DNA of 64,000 nt, taken from NCBI RefSeq assembly GCF_022750635.1, contig NZ_JAJKBG010000005.1:186001-250000 (forward strand). Reading direction: 5' to 3'. The position numbers and the translations under genes were made by a program. The DNA comes from Brevundimonas pishanensis (GTDB lineage Bacteria; Pseudomonadota; Alphaproteobacteria; Caulobacterales; Caulobacteraceae). Of this stretch, positions 42,574 through 51,621 are shown one piece after another. A model generated the notes under the pieces. It worked only from the letters and a program-made list of their open reading frames with translations, searched no databases and had not been told where the DNA came from. Within the stretch, counting starts at the first letter, position 1. Each line of letters starts with the position of its first letter.

Positions 42574-45500
42574 TTAATCCGTGCGGACCATTATCAAAGG
42601 CTCGGATGCAAAGCTTTCGTCGGCGTTCGGGTCGGCTTCAAGGGCAGCAGCCATCATGGCTTCGCCCTCGGCCTCCTGCCCGGTGTCTTTAAACATCTTA
42701 CCCAAACCGTATCGGGCTATCTGGTTATCCGGGGCTAGTTCGATGGCTTTGCGATAGACGCCCATGGCCTCTTCCTCGCGGTTTAGGATGTAGAGGAGGT
42801 AGGCCCTGCGGACATGCAGACCGGCGTCGTTCGGCTTTTGGGCGACGGCCTTGTCGCAGACCTCAAGAGCCGCCTCGCGACTTTGGGCCATCAAGGCTTT
42901 GGAGACGCAGGCTGCGGACAGGTTATCCAGATCGATGCGGGTCAATTCCTCGAAGCGGGCGCGGTCTGCGGCCGCGCCGCGTGTGTTGCCGCGCAGTTCG
43001 CGAATGCTCGCCCGGTCTATCAGAAGGGACGGGAAGTCCGATTCCACGCTCAAAGCATCGGTCAGTATAGCTTCTGCCTTGGCAGGCTCTGCTGTTTTGA
43101 GCTCGGCAGCGGAAGTTCTGGCCATGGCGACGAAGAAGGATGTCGTGGCATCCGGATAGCCAACGGCTTCGGCAAAGGCGGCGGTTTGTGCCATCGCCTC
43201 TTGTGGTCGCCCTATGCGCAGGAGCAGGCCGGCCAACTCAGATTTGAGGCCACTCTCATCCGGCTTGATCGTGGCGATCCGCTCCAGATCGGCAAGGGCG
43301 CGCGCGTGCTGGCCCATCCGCTCATAGGCTGCCGACCGACGATAGAGGGCATGCGTGTTCTGCGGCCATTTGTTGAGCGCGCCGGTAAAGGCCAGAACAG
43401 CCTCCAGATCGTCCTTCTCGATTTCGGCCAGCCGTCCCTTGGCATGGAACAAGATCGTGTCGGTGGGATCGGCAGCTTCGGCGGCGGCGATATCTGCGCG
43501 CGCCTTGTCGAACTCTTCGAGCGCAAGATAGGCCAGGGCGCGGTTGGCCAGTGCATTGGCGTGGGGCGCAGAGAAGCCCGCGATAGCGGCGTCGAACTGG
43601 CCGATGGCACCAGTATAATCGGCCGCATTAAAGAGGGCGTAGCCGCGTCGCAGGGTTGCTTCCGGATTGTTGCCGTCGGCCGTGTTCAGCGTCTCGCGGT
43701 CCGAGGCGGTGAGGCTGTAGCCCGACCGCAGCCGCATGGTGGCCCTCATCTCCTTGAAGGTGTCCATATTGGCTTGTTCGCTTGCCCTTTCAGCGGGGGT
43801 CGCAAACGGACGCAAATTGATGGAGCCGCGGTCGGTTTCGAGACGGTTGCCGTTGCGCTCGACGGTGCGGAAGAACCGGGTGGCACCGGCGTCCACTTCA
43901 TACGGCTCAACGGAAACGTCCAGCACATCGTGGTCTTCGGGCAGGATCAAGCTTGTGCGGAAGGAAGATGAACTGGGGAAGGAGACGGCGTAATCGGCAT
44001 CTTTGAACCGCGGATTTGCGTGCGGCTCGATCCCCTTCCATGTGACGTGGGCCAGCGGGATGCTGACGGGGCCGTTGGTCCAGTCAAATGTGATGCGGGC
44101 CGTGGCTGTAGCGACGAACTCGTGGGTGTCCTCACGGTACTTCCACTGGCTCTTGAGGTCCGAAATCGTGCCGTATTCCTTGAGGAATTCGGTCCAGCGG
44201 TCGTCGTACCAGCGGGTCATCTCGGCTGCCGAGGCCATGCCGGTTGCCGCCTGCATCTCGGTGGCCCTGTCCCCGCGATCGGTATCCGTCAGCGTCAATC
44301 GGGCAGGGCTATAGATCCCGTCCGACAGGTCGATCTCCATTTGCATCAAGCTCATCGGGCGCGGCGGAAGCTGAAGGGGGATATGTTCGAGCTGGGCACG
44401 TTCCACCACCGGTAGAATGTATTCGTGCGCCAGCGGAACGTCCGGCCTCAGGCTGCGGTCTCCGATGCGGGTGCCGTCCAACAGGTGGGTTTCGCCGTTG
44501 ATCCTGGCTTTGACGATGACGTGGTCAAAGGCACTGACCATCGGCAGGTATTTGTCGAGCGGCAGGTTTTCCGAACTAACAAGGGCGGGCACGGCGTCGA
44601 TGCCCAGTTCCTTCAGGATGGCGACGAGCAGCACCGTCTTGCCCTTGCAGTCACCCTGTCGGCTGGCCCAAACCTCGCTGGCGGAGCTTGGCAGCCAGCC
44701 GCCCTCGCCCAGCGTTACAGCCAGATAGCGGACCTCGTCCTGAACCAGTCGCAGGGCGGCCACAGCGCGCGCTTGTGGCGTGGTGTGCTCGGCTCTGATC
44801 CGCGCAATATGGGCTGCCAGATCGGCGGCGTCCGGCAGGGTCGCCGCCTGCTGATAGGCCGGGCGGATATAGTCGGTAATGACGCTCCATTGTGGAATGC
44901 TGCTGATCTGCCAGGCGTAGTCGGGGATAGAGCGGGCGGCGAACCTTTCCGGATAGCTTTCGGCCTCGGCGTCGACAAGCCGTTCGGTGATGATCTTGAA
45001 CCCGCCCTGCTCGGTGGTCGGCGGCACGGTGCTATAACGGCCCGCACGGGTTTGCACCCTCATTGAGGACGGCCAGCTTATCGTCGAGAGCGCCAGATCA
45101 ATCGGCGCGGGCAACACCGGCACGGATAGGGACTCAATTGGATTGCCGAACACATCGAACTGGGTGCGGACCGAATAGGCAAAGTCGATGGTGTCGCCGA
45201 TGCGAACGTCCGGGACAATGAGGACGCCGGTCAGGATGCCATTGATCTGTCGCGACTGTTCCAGCCCAGCCTCGCGCCTCAGGATGGTGAAGTCGCCCTT
45301 GTCGAGGATGTCCAGCGTCTCGCCGTTGCGGATCAGCTTGGCGGAGTGAACGGTGGGGCTTTGTAAAGCGGGATTCCAGTTGAGCGCGAGTTGTGACCCT
45401 GACTGGAGTCCCAGCGGCGACAGGATCTTTACCCTCGCCCGCAGATAGGTCTCGGTATGGGTGCCAAAAGCCCGCGTATGGCTTTCGATCCTTTCATACC

Positions 45501-45657
45501 TAACGTGCTGCGAGGGGACATCGGGGCGGTTCGACAGGTGCGGTGCATCGGCCGGAAGCCATTCGGGCGCGGGGGCGCGAAGGATGACCTCTCCCGCCAT
45601 CGCTGAGGTGCTCAGCAGCCATGCTGCCGTCGCCAATGCCAGTTTCTTCACGCACAC
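42574..45657 (-). CDS. Secreted DUF3857-transglutaminase protein with TPR repeats (1027 aa)
   Basis: A signal peptide (to about residue 21, SAMA-GE) is followed by a DUF3857 domain (about 55-240), a transglutaminase-like domain with the triad Cys in RQGDCKGKTVLLV, His in FDHVIVKA and Asp in LLDGTRIGD (about 330-395), a linker, and TPR repeats from about 625 to the end (ATLRRGYALFNAADY, ALYRRSAAYERMGQHARALAD). Such proteins are exported; substrates and partners are not known, and cross-linking or protease activity is only possible in principle. The GTG start at 45657 is weakly supported; an in-frame GTG at 45651 is an alternative. Confidence 0.85.
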   Translation of the reverse strand: MCVKKLALATAAWLLSTSAMAGEVILRAPAPEWLPADAPHLSNRPDVPSQHVRYERIESHTRAFGTHTETYLRARVKILSPLGLQSGSQLALNWNPALQSPTVHSAKLIRNGETLDILDKGDFTILRREAGLEQSRQINGILTGVLIVPDVRIGDTIDFAYSVRTQFDVFGNPIESLSVPVLPAPIDLALSTISWPSSMRVQTRAGRYSTVPPTTEQGGFKIITERLVDAEAESYPERFAARSIPDYAWQISSIPQWSVITDYIRPAYQQAATLPDAADLAAHIARIRAEHTTPQARAVAALRLVQDEVRYLAVTLGEGGWLPSSASEVWASRQGDCKGKTVLLVAILKELGIDAVPALVSSENLPLDKYLPMVSAFDHVIVKARINGETHLLDGTRIGDRSLRPDVPLAHEYILPVVERAQLEHIPLQLPPRPMSLMQMEIDLSDGIYSPARLTLTDTDRGDRATEMQAATGMASAAEMTRWYDDRWTEFLKEYGTISDLKSQWKYREDTHEFVATATARITFDWTNGPVSIPLAHVTWKGIEPHANPRFKDADYAVSFPSSSSFRTSLILPEDHDVLDVSVEPYEVDAGATRFFRTVERNGNRLETDRGSINLRPFATPAERASEQANMDTFKEMRATMRLRSGYSLTASDRETLNTADGNNPEATLRRGYALFNAADYTGAIGQFDAAIAGFSAPHANALANRALAYLALEEFDKARADIAAAEAADPTDTILFHAKGRLAEIEKDDLEAVLAFTGALNKWPQNTHALYRRSAAYERMGQHARALADLERIATIKPDESGLKSELAGLLLRIGRPQEAMAQTAAFAEAVGYPDATTSFFVAMARTSAAELKTAEPAKAEAILTDALSVESDFPSLLIDRASIRELRGNTRGAAADRARFEELTRIDLDNLSAACVSKALMAQSREAALEVCDKAVAQKPNDAGLHVRRAYLLYILNREEEAMGVYRKAIELAPDNQIARYGLGKMFKDTGQEAEGEAMMAAALEADPNADESFASEPLIMVRTD

Positions 45658-45724
45658 GCCCTTTGTCGATATTCTGCCATAATTCGATTAGCAGAGCGGC
45701 GGGGCGGAAAATAGGGGAAAACCC

Positions 45725-46630
45725 TTATCTGGGCGCGCGTTTGCGGATGAGGCCTTCCTGCGCGACGCTGGCGACAAGTTTGCCGTCGCGGGTGAAGATT
45801 TGGCCGCGGTTGAAGCCGCGTCCGCCCGAGGCAGAAGGGCTGTCCGTCACGTACAGCAGCCAGTCGTCGGCGCGGAAGTCGTTGTGGAACCAGATGGCGT
45901 GGTCGAGGCTGGCGATCTGGAAGTTCGGATCAAAGAAGCCGATCGCGTGTGGCAACCCGCAGGTGCTGAGCAGGGTCATGTCCGACGCATAGGCCAGCAC
46001 AGCGCGATGCATGGCCGGATCGTCACCCAGGGGGCTTGAGGTGCGGAACCACGAAGCGTGGCGGGGTTCCTCCGGTGTCGGCGCAATCGGGTTGCGGACA
46101 TAGACGTGTCGGAACTCGATCGAGCGAGGACGAAGAGCATAGTCGCGCAAGGCTTCGGGCAGGTGATCGACGACGGCGCGCCACAGGTCGATCTCGGGGA
46201 TCAACGCCTCGGGCGGTGGCACGCTGGGCATGGTGTCCTGATGCTCGAGGCCGGTTTCGGGCACCTGGAACGACAGCAACATGTTCAGGATAGGCTCGCC
46301 GCCCTGCGAGGCGATGACGCGGCGGGTGGAGAAACTGCGCCCGTCATGGTCGCGGGCGACGCGGAAGATGATCGGGCGGCCTTCCTGACCGGGGCGCATG
46401 AAGTAGCAATGCAGCGAGTGGCAGGTCCCGCCCTCGACGGTTTGCTGCGCCGCTTGGAGGGCCTGTGCCACAACCTGCCCGCCATAGACCCGTCCCTTGC
46501 CGCCCGGCAGCGGGATGCCGCGGTAAAGATCGGTATCCAGCGTCTCGACCGTCAGTAGATCGACCAAACCGTCAACACGCGCTGGCGCGGAAGGAGAGGA
46601 GGGATCTTTGGGAGAGGGCAGTTCGGTCAT
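45725..46630 (-). CDS. tesB: TesB-type acyl-CoA thioesterase II (301 aa)
   Basis: This double hot-dog enzyme hydrolyses medium- and long-chain acyl-CoA. The N-terminal domain shows GRVYGGQVVAQALQAAQQTV and the C-terminal domain the catalytic Asp segment SLDHAIWFHNDFRADDWLLY, followed by GRGFNRGQIFTRDGKLVASVAQEG. The length matches the family. It may balance the acyl-CoA pool made by the synthetase and dehydrogenases elsewhere in the window. It is probably monocistronic. Confidence 0.95.
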   Translation of the reverse strand: MTELPSPKDPSSPSAPARVDGLVDLLTVETLDTDLYRGIPLPGGKGRVYGGQVVAQALQAAQQTVEGGTCHSLHCYFMRPGQEGRPIIFRVARDHDGRSFSTRRVIASQGGEPILNMLLSFQVPETGLEHQDTMPSVPPPEALIPEIDLWRAVVDHLPEALRDYALRPRSIEFRHVYVRNPIAPTPEEPRHASWFRTSSPLGDDPAMHRAVLAYASDMTLLSTCGLPHAIGFFDPNFQIASLDHAIWFHNDFRADDWLLYVTDSPSASGGRGFNRGQIFTRDGKLVASVAQEGLIRKRAPR

Positions 46631-47054
46631 GATGTCCGGTGATGCGTCTATCAGGGGAGGGCCATATCATCAGCCTTGGCGGGCACAGGTGCAAGCAAAA
46701 GCGCTTAGTTTGCCTAGGGTCAACGACCGTGCGCTTGTCTGTGATGCGCAACCTCTAGTAGCGGTCGGATTGAGCAAGAACTTTCCAATATCGAAAGCCG
46801 TGGTGCACTTGCGGTTGAGTTTTGCTTACGCACAACTCGTGCGCGACATTGCTGGAATATTTCTCCCATATGTCGGCCTTGGAGAGAATATTAAGCATTA
46901 TATTCTTTTCGATTGGCGAAAATAGAAACCTTTTTGCTCTACTGGCTTGAATTTATCTGTTCGCTGAACGACCATTTTTCCCATGCGGCAGGCGAGGGGT
47001 TTGCCGCGAGTGCAATGCTGTTTGTCAGAGTTGTATGTGATGGGGGAGACGCGA
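46631..47054. other. Intergenic region with an imperfect inverted repeat before the large TonB receptor
   Basis: This 424-bp region is AT-rich after 46840. It contains an imperfect inverted repeat, aatatttctcc (46856-46866) with ggagagaatatt (46881-46892), 11 bp paired with one bulge. This may be an operator or a hairpin in the leader. Open frames in the region do not look coding. Confidence 0.45.
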
Positions 47055-50000
47055 ATGCGCCTCGGTGGACGTTTTTCGACGGGCCGTTTGGCTCACCGCA
47101 CCTTGCTGGCGGGGGCTTGTGCCTATGCCGCGCTTTCGGCAGGAGCGGCGCTTGCGCAAGAAGCGCCGGAGGGCGGCGAAGAGACAGTCGCGCAGGTGAG
47201 CGAAATCGTCGTCACCGGCTCGCGCATCGCGCGGCGCGACTATGCCTCCAACAGCCCGCTGACGTCTGTGACCGCCGAGGCGATTGAAAACACCGGTCAG
47301 GTCACCGTCGAAAAAGCCCTGACGCAGATGCCGCAGTTCGCAGGGGCCATGGGGCAGAGCACTTCGGGCTCGTCCTCGACCTCCCTGAACGGTGGTCAAG
47401 CCTATGCCAGCCTTCGTGGTCTCGGCTCCAAGCGCACGCTGCTGCTGCTGGACGGCAAGCGTCTGCAACCGTCGAACCCGGACGGTTCGGTAGATTTGAA
47501 CATCATCCCCGAAGCGCTGATCGGCAATGTCGAGGTGATCACCGGCGGTGCCTCGACCGCCTATGGCTCCGACGCGACCGCTGGCGTGGTCAACTTCCGC
47601 CTGAAGCGTGATGTGCAGGGCGTGACTGTCGCATCGCAATACGGCATTTCCGACTATGGCGACGGCGAGAGCTTCCGCATTTCGGTGACCGCGGGCGACC
47701 GTTTTGCCGATGATCGCGGGCGGGCGGTGATCTCGCTGGACTATTCGATGCGCGATGTCGCGCTTCAGGCCGAGCGTGACTACTACTACCGCCGTAACCG
47801 CCAATCGAGCACGGCTATCATCGCGCAGGGCACGGCATGGTTCGGCACCAACCGTCCGAGCATCGCGGCGGTAAACGACCTGTTCGTGGGTCAGTATGGA
47901 ACAGCACCGATTGTAGGTGCGGGCGGTTTCTATAATGGCCAGATCGGTTTCAATACTGGCGACCAGACCCTGTTCAATCTGGGTACCTCTTCGCCGGTTT
48001 CGAACCTCAAGGACCCCGAGACCGATGGCGCGTTCCTGAACGCTTCCGGCACCAACATGCTGTGGGGCTGGGCGCACAACAGCATCCAGAACGACAACGA
48101 GCGCTATTCGCTGTTCACGCGCGTCGACTATCAGCTGACCCCCAAGGTGGATTTCTTCCTGCAGGGAACGCTGACCAGCTATGAGTCCGAGGGTATCTAC
48201 AACCCGACGCTGGCGGGTCTGGCCTATGCGCTGAGCGTGCCGGTCACCAACCCTTATATCGGCGCGGATTTCGCCAGCCTGCTGGCCTCGCGTCCCGATC
48301 CGACGGCCGATTTCTCGTTCTGGAAGGATCTGGATTTCGCGGGCACCCGTCTGCAGAAATATGCCTATGACGTCTATCAGTTCATCGGAGGCTTCTCGGG
48401 GCAGGTTGGCTACAAGGACTGGACGTGGGAAGCCTATGCCAGTGTGTCGCGTTCGGACTTCGAGAACGTTCAGGCCGGCGGCGTATCCCGCACGGCCATC
48501 AGCAAGCTTCTGTACAGCCCGACGGGCGGCAGCGACCTGTGCGCGGGCGGCTTCAACCCGTTCGGTGCCCACGCGCCCTCGCCGGAATGCGTGAACTACG
48601 TCACACGTCGTACCAAGAATACCAATGAACTGAGCCAGCGTATGGCCGAGGCCAGCGTAACCGGCGGCCTGTTCAACCTGCCTGCGGGCGAGGTGCGGTT
48701 CGCGGCGGGTGTCGGCTATCGCTACAACGACTTCGTTTTCGAGCCGGACTCGCTTCTGGCGCAGCCGGACGGCACCAGCGACATTCTGGGCTATTCGGAA
48801 CTGCGTCCGTCGTCGGGCGATGTCGACTCGACCGAGATCTTCGCCGAGTTACTTGTTCCTCTGCTGAAGGACCTGCCGTTTATCAAGACGCTGGAAGTCG
48901 ATCTGGGCTATCGCTACTCCAACTATAGCTCGGTCGGTGGCGTTCAGGCCTACAAGGCCGATGTGAACTGGGAAGTGAACGATCTGCTGCGTCTGCGCGG
49001 CGGCTATAACCGCGCCGTTCGTGCGCCGAGCGTGGGCGAGCTTTATGCTCCGGTCTCCACCGCGACGGTCAACGTCGGCACGGCCACCGCGGCCAATACC
49101 GACGGCGATCCGTGCGATACCCGCTCGTCTTTCCGTCAGGGCGCAAATGGCCAGCGGGTCGCCGATCTGTGTGTTGCGCTGGGCGTGCCGTCCAGCATCA
49201 TCGACACCTACCAGTTCGGTGCCGCTCAAGTGTTCGCGCTGACCGGCGGTAACCCTGATCTTGAAGAAGAAACGGCCGACACCTATTCGATCGGCGGCGT
49301 GATCCAGTCGCAGTTCCAGTCGCCGTGGCTGAGCAATATCTCGGCCTCGCTGGACTGGTACCAGATCAAGGTGGCAGACGCGGTTGGTACTCTGGGTGTG
49401 GGCAATGCCATCCGCTACTGCTTCAATGACGGCGGCAACAACCCGACCTACGATCCGAACAACTACTATTGCCAGCTTCAGGACCGCAGCACGGTCGACG
49501 GCAATATGGTCAATCCGCTGCAGCCGCTGTTGAACCTCGGCGCGTTCAATGTGACGGGCGTGGACGTGCAGTTCGACTGGCGTCTGCATCTGGCCGATCT
49601 GGGCTTTGGCGACAGCGGTACGATCACGCTGGGCTCGGCCATCTCCTATCTGCAGAGCTTCGAGATCCAAGCGCTGCCGGGCGCGCCGGTTTATGACTAT
49701 GCCGGCACCTGGGGCACGGCCATCGAGGCCAACGCCGGTCAGGCCCACCCCGAATGGAAGGCTGTCAGCAGCATCGGCTATTCGCGCGACAAGTGGAATG
49801 TCGGCCTGCGCTGGAGGCACACCTCCGAGATGATCAACTCGGCACGCGTGACCTCGCCGAACAGCACCACGCGCGGTGTGGACGCCTACGACGTGTTCGA
49901 CCTGAACGCCCGTGTGGACCTGCCGTGGGAGACCTCGGTGCGGTTCACCGTCACCAACCTGTTCAATGAGGAACCCCCGCAGGTGGGCGACGTGCGCGGC

Positions 50001-50069
50001 ACCTATGACCCGCAGAACTACGACGTTCTGGGTCGCTACTATTCGGTCGCCGTCACCAAGAAGTTCTGA
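47055..50069 (+). CDS. Large TonB-dependent outer-membrane receptor (1004 aa)
   Basis: The start MRLGGRFSTGRLAH at 47055 follows GGGGGAG. A long signal peptide (to about residue 35, GAALAQ), TonB box (SEIVVTGSRIARRDY) and plug (SLRGLGSKRTLLLLDGKRLQ, VEVITGGASTAYGSDATAGV) lead to a large barrel ending YYSVAVTKKF. The GSRIARRDY plug start is typical of the Caulobacterales and Sphingomonadales class often found beside peptidases. A secreted amidohydrolase gene lies 124 bp downstream on the same strand with a hairpin between; they could be one transcript. This supports uptake of peptide-like substrates, as inference. Confidence 0.95.
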   Translation: MRLGGRFSTGRLAHRTLLAGACAYAALSAGAALAQEAPEGGEETVAQVSEIVVTGSRIARRDYASNSPLTSVTAEAIENTGQVTVEKALTQMPQFAGAMGQSTSGSSSTSLNGGQAYASLRGLGSKRTLLLLDGKRLQPSNPDGSVDLNIIPEALIGNVEVITGGASTAYGSDATAGVVNFRLKRDVQGVTVASQYGISDYGDGESFRISVTAGDRFADDRGRAVISLDYSMRDVALQAERDYYYRRNRQSSTAIIAQGTAWFGTNRPSIAAVNDLFVGQYGTAPIVGAGGFYNGQIGFNTGDQTLFNLGTSSPVSNLKDPETDGAFLNASGTNMLWGWAHNSIQNDNERYSLFTRVDYQLTPKVDFFLQGTLTSYESEGIYNPTLAGLAYALSVPVTNPYIGADFASLLASRPDPTADFSFWKDLDFAGTRLQKYAYDVYQFIGGFSGQVGYKDWTWEAYASVSRSDFENVQAGGVSRTAISKLLYSPTGGSDLCAGGFNPFGAHAPSPECVNYVTRRTKNTNELSQRMAEASVTGGLFNLPAGEVRFAAGVGYRYNDFVFEPDSLLAQPDGTSDILGYSELRPSSGDVDSTEIFAELLVPLLKDLPFIKTLEVDLGYRYSNYSSVGGVQAYKADVNWEVNDLLRLRGGYNRAVRAPSVGELYAPVSTATVNVGTATAANTDGDPCDTRSSFRQGANGQRVADLCVALGVPSSIIDTYQFGAAQVFALTGGNPDLEEETADTYSIGGVIQSQFQSPWLSNISASLDWYQIKVADAVGTLGVGNAIRYCFNDGGNNPTYDPNNYYCQLQDRSTVDGNMVNPLQPLLNLGAFNVTGVDVQFDWRLHLADLGFGDSGTITLGSAISYLQSFEIQALPGAPVYDYAGTWGTAIEANAGQAHPEWKAVSSIGYSRDKWNVGLRWRHTSEMINSARVTSPNSTTRGVDAYDVFDLNARVDLPWETSVRFTVTNLFNEEPPQVGDVRGTYDPQNYDVLGRYYSVAVTKKF

Positions 50070-50077
50070 TGCCAATC

Positions 50078-50103
50078 GGGGGCCTCCTTCAAAGGAGGCT
50101 CCC
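50078..50103 (+). terminator. Hairpin between the TonB receptor and amidohydrolase (attenuator or weak terminator)
   Basis: gcctcctt pairs with aaggaggc around a one-base gap, extended by GGG/CCC. No T-tract follows, so it may only reduce read-through or protect the upstream message. Confidence 0.4.
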
Positions 50104-50193
50104 TTCACGCTTTTCCGGTGGACGAAGCTTCACCGGCAAGGCGACAGTGAAAGCTCATGGGGCAGTGCCTTCGGCGCTGCGGAGGAGGAAAGC

Positions 50194-51492
50194 ATGAAAG
50201 TATCGTTGAAGAAGGGTCTAGCCGCCGGTGTGGTCGCTGCCCTGCTGGCCTCGGCTGGCGCAGCCTTTGCGGGCGAAGTGTCGTACGTCCACGCCGGTCG
50301 CGTGCTGGCCGATCCGGCAACGGGCCGTGTCGCCGAGCGCCAGACGCTGGTGATCGAGGACGGCAAGGTCAAGGAAATCCGCGACGGTTTTGTTGGCGAG
50401 GGCAATGTTGTTGACTTGTCCAGCAAGTTCGTTCTGCCGGGCTTTATCGACAGCCACGTCCACCTGAGCAGCCAGCAAGGCGACGGTGACCGCGCTTCGC
50501 GATACACCAACACCTCGGCCGACGCGGCTCTGAATGCGGCCTATTATGCCCGCATCACGCTGGAAGCCGGTTTCACCACCGTCGCCGATCTGGGCGGGCC
50601 GGGCGAGTCGGCTGTGGCCCTGCGCCGCAGCATCCAGCAAGGCCGCACCGCAGGCCCGCGCATTCTGGCTGCCACCGGCATGGTGACCCCGCACGGCGGT
50701 CACGGCGATGCCAACGGCGTGGCCGAACAGTTCGTGCCGATCCTGCGCTCGACCGCGGTCTGTTCGGGGCCGGATGACTGCCGTCGTGCAGTGCGCGAGC
50801 GCGTTCGTAACGGCGCGGACATCATCAAGATCTCGGCCACCGGCGGCGTTCTGTCCGACACCGGTGCCGGCCTGAACCAGCAGTTTTCGGATGACGAACT
50901 GAAGGCCATCGTCGAGACTGCCCACTTCATGGGCCGTCAGGTCACCGCCCACGCCCACGGAACCGACGGTATCGCCAGCTTCCTGCGCGCCGGTGGTGAC
51001 TCCATCGAGCACGGTACCTTCATCGACGAAGAAGGCATCCGTCTGCTGAAGCAAAACGGCCGCTATCTGGTACCGACCCTGCTGGCCGGTGACTTTGTCG
51101 CCCGCGAAGCTGTGCGTCCGGGCAACCAGTTCACCCCGTTCCAGCGTCAGAAGTCGCTGGAAGCCGGTCCGCTGATGCTGGACATGGCCCGCCGCGCCCA
51201 CCGCGCCGGTGTGAAGATCGCCTTTGGCACCGACAACGGTGTGGCACCGCACGGCACCAATGCCCGCGAGTTCCAACTGCTTGTCGAGGCTGGCCTGACC
51301 CCGCTGCAAGCCATTCAGGCGGCGACCATCAATGCGGCTGACCACTTCCGTCTCGGTAACGAGATCGGCCGTATCACCGCAGGCTATAGCGCCGACATCA
51401 TCGCTGTTGACGGCAACCCGCTGGAAGACGTCACGACCCTGATGGACGTCGACTTCGTCATGCGTGCCGGTAACGTCTACAAGAACAAGTAA
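50194..51492 (+). CDS. Secreted amidohydrolase, Cc2672-like Xaa-Arg/Lys dipeptidase (432 aa)
   Basis: GGAGGAGGAA precedes the ATG at 50194. A signal peptide (1-26, GAAFAG) is followed by a TIM-barrel amidohydrolase: metal motif DSHVHL, the carbamylated-Lys segment DIIKISATGG, metal His in VTAHAHGTDG and SIEHGTFID, and the catalytic Asp in AFGTDNGV. The family includes the Caulobacter protein Cc2672 and relatives that hydrolyse Xaa-Lys or Xaa-Arg dipeptides, and some annotations call it imidazolonepropionase-like. Placement after a TonB receptor supports peptide use. The substrate is inferred, not proven. Confidence 0.9.
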   Translation: MKVSLKKGLAAGVVAALLASAGAAFAGEVSYVHAGRVLADPATGRVAERQTLVIEDGKVKEIRDGFVGEGNVVDLSSKFVLPGFIDSHVHLSSQQGDGDRASRYTNTSADAALNAAYYARITLEAGFTTVADLGGPGESAVALRRSIQQGRTAGPRILAATGMVTPHGGHGDANGVAEQFVPILRSTAVCSGPDDCRRAVRERVRNGADIIKISATGGVLSDTGAGLNQQFSDDELKAIVETAHFMGRQVTAHAHGTDGIASFLRAGGDSIEHGTFIDEEGIRLLKQNGRYLVPTLLAGDFVAREAVRPGNQFTPFQRQKSLEAGPLMLDMARRAHRAGVKIAFGTDNGVAPHGTNAREFQLLVEAGLTPLQAIQAATINAADHFRLGNEIGRITAGYSADIIAVDGNPLEDVTTLMDVDFVMRAGNVYKNK

Positions 51493-51513
51493 GCCCTAAC
51501 AGGCTTGGGGCAG

Positions 51514-51550
51514 GGGCCGTCCTCCGAAAGGAGGGCGGCCTTTTCCTTTT
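51514..51550 (+). terminator. Intrinsic terminator after the amidohydrolase
   Basis: An 11-bp stem with one G-T wobble (ggccgtcctcc / ggagggcggcc) and GAAA loop is followed by TTTTCCTTTT. Confidence 0.85.
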
Positions 51551-51621
51551 GGCGGGGGCGCAATCGCCCCCGATTTGCTGTAGGGGGAGCGCCCCCTGTT
51601 TCTGCCTGCCGGATCAAGCCT

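Noticed and set aside
46608..46925. Possible 105-codon gene upstream of the large TonB receptor
   Set aside because: No ribosome binding site and no coding character; the region is AT-rich and looks regulatory.
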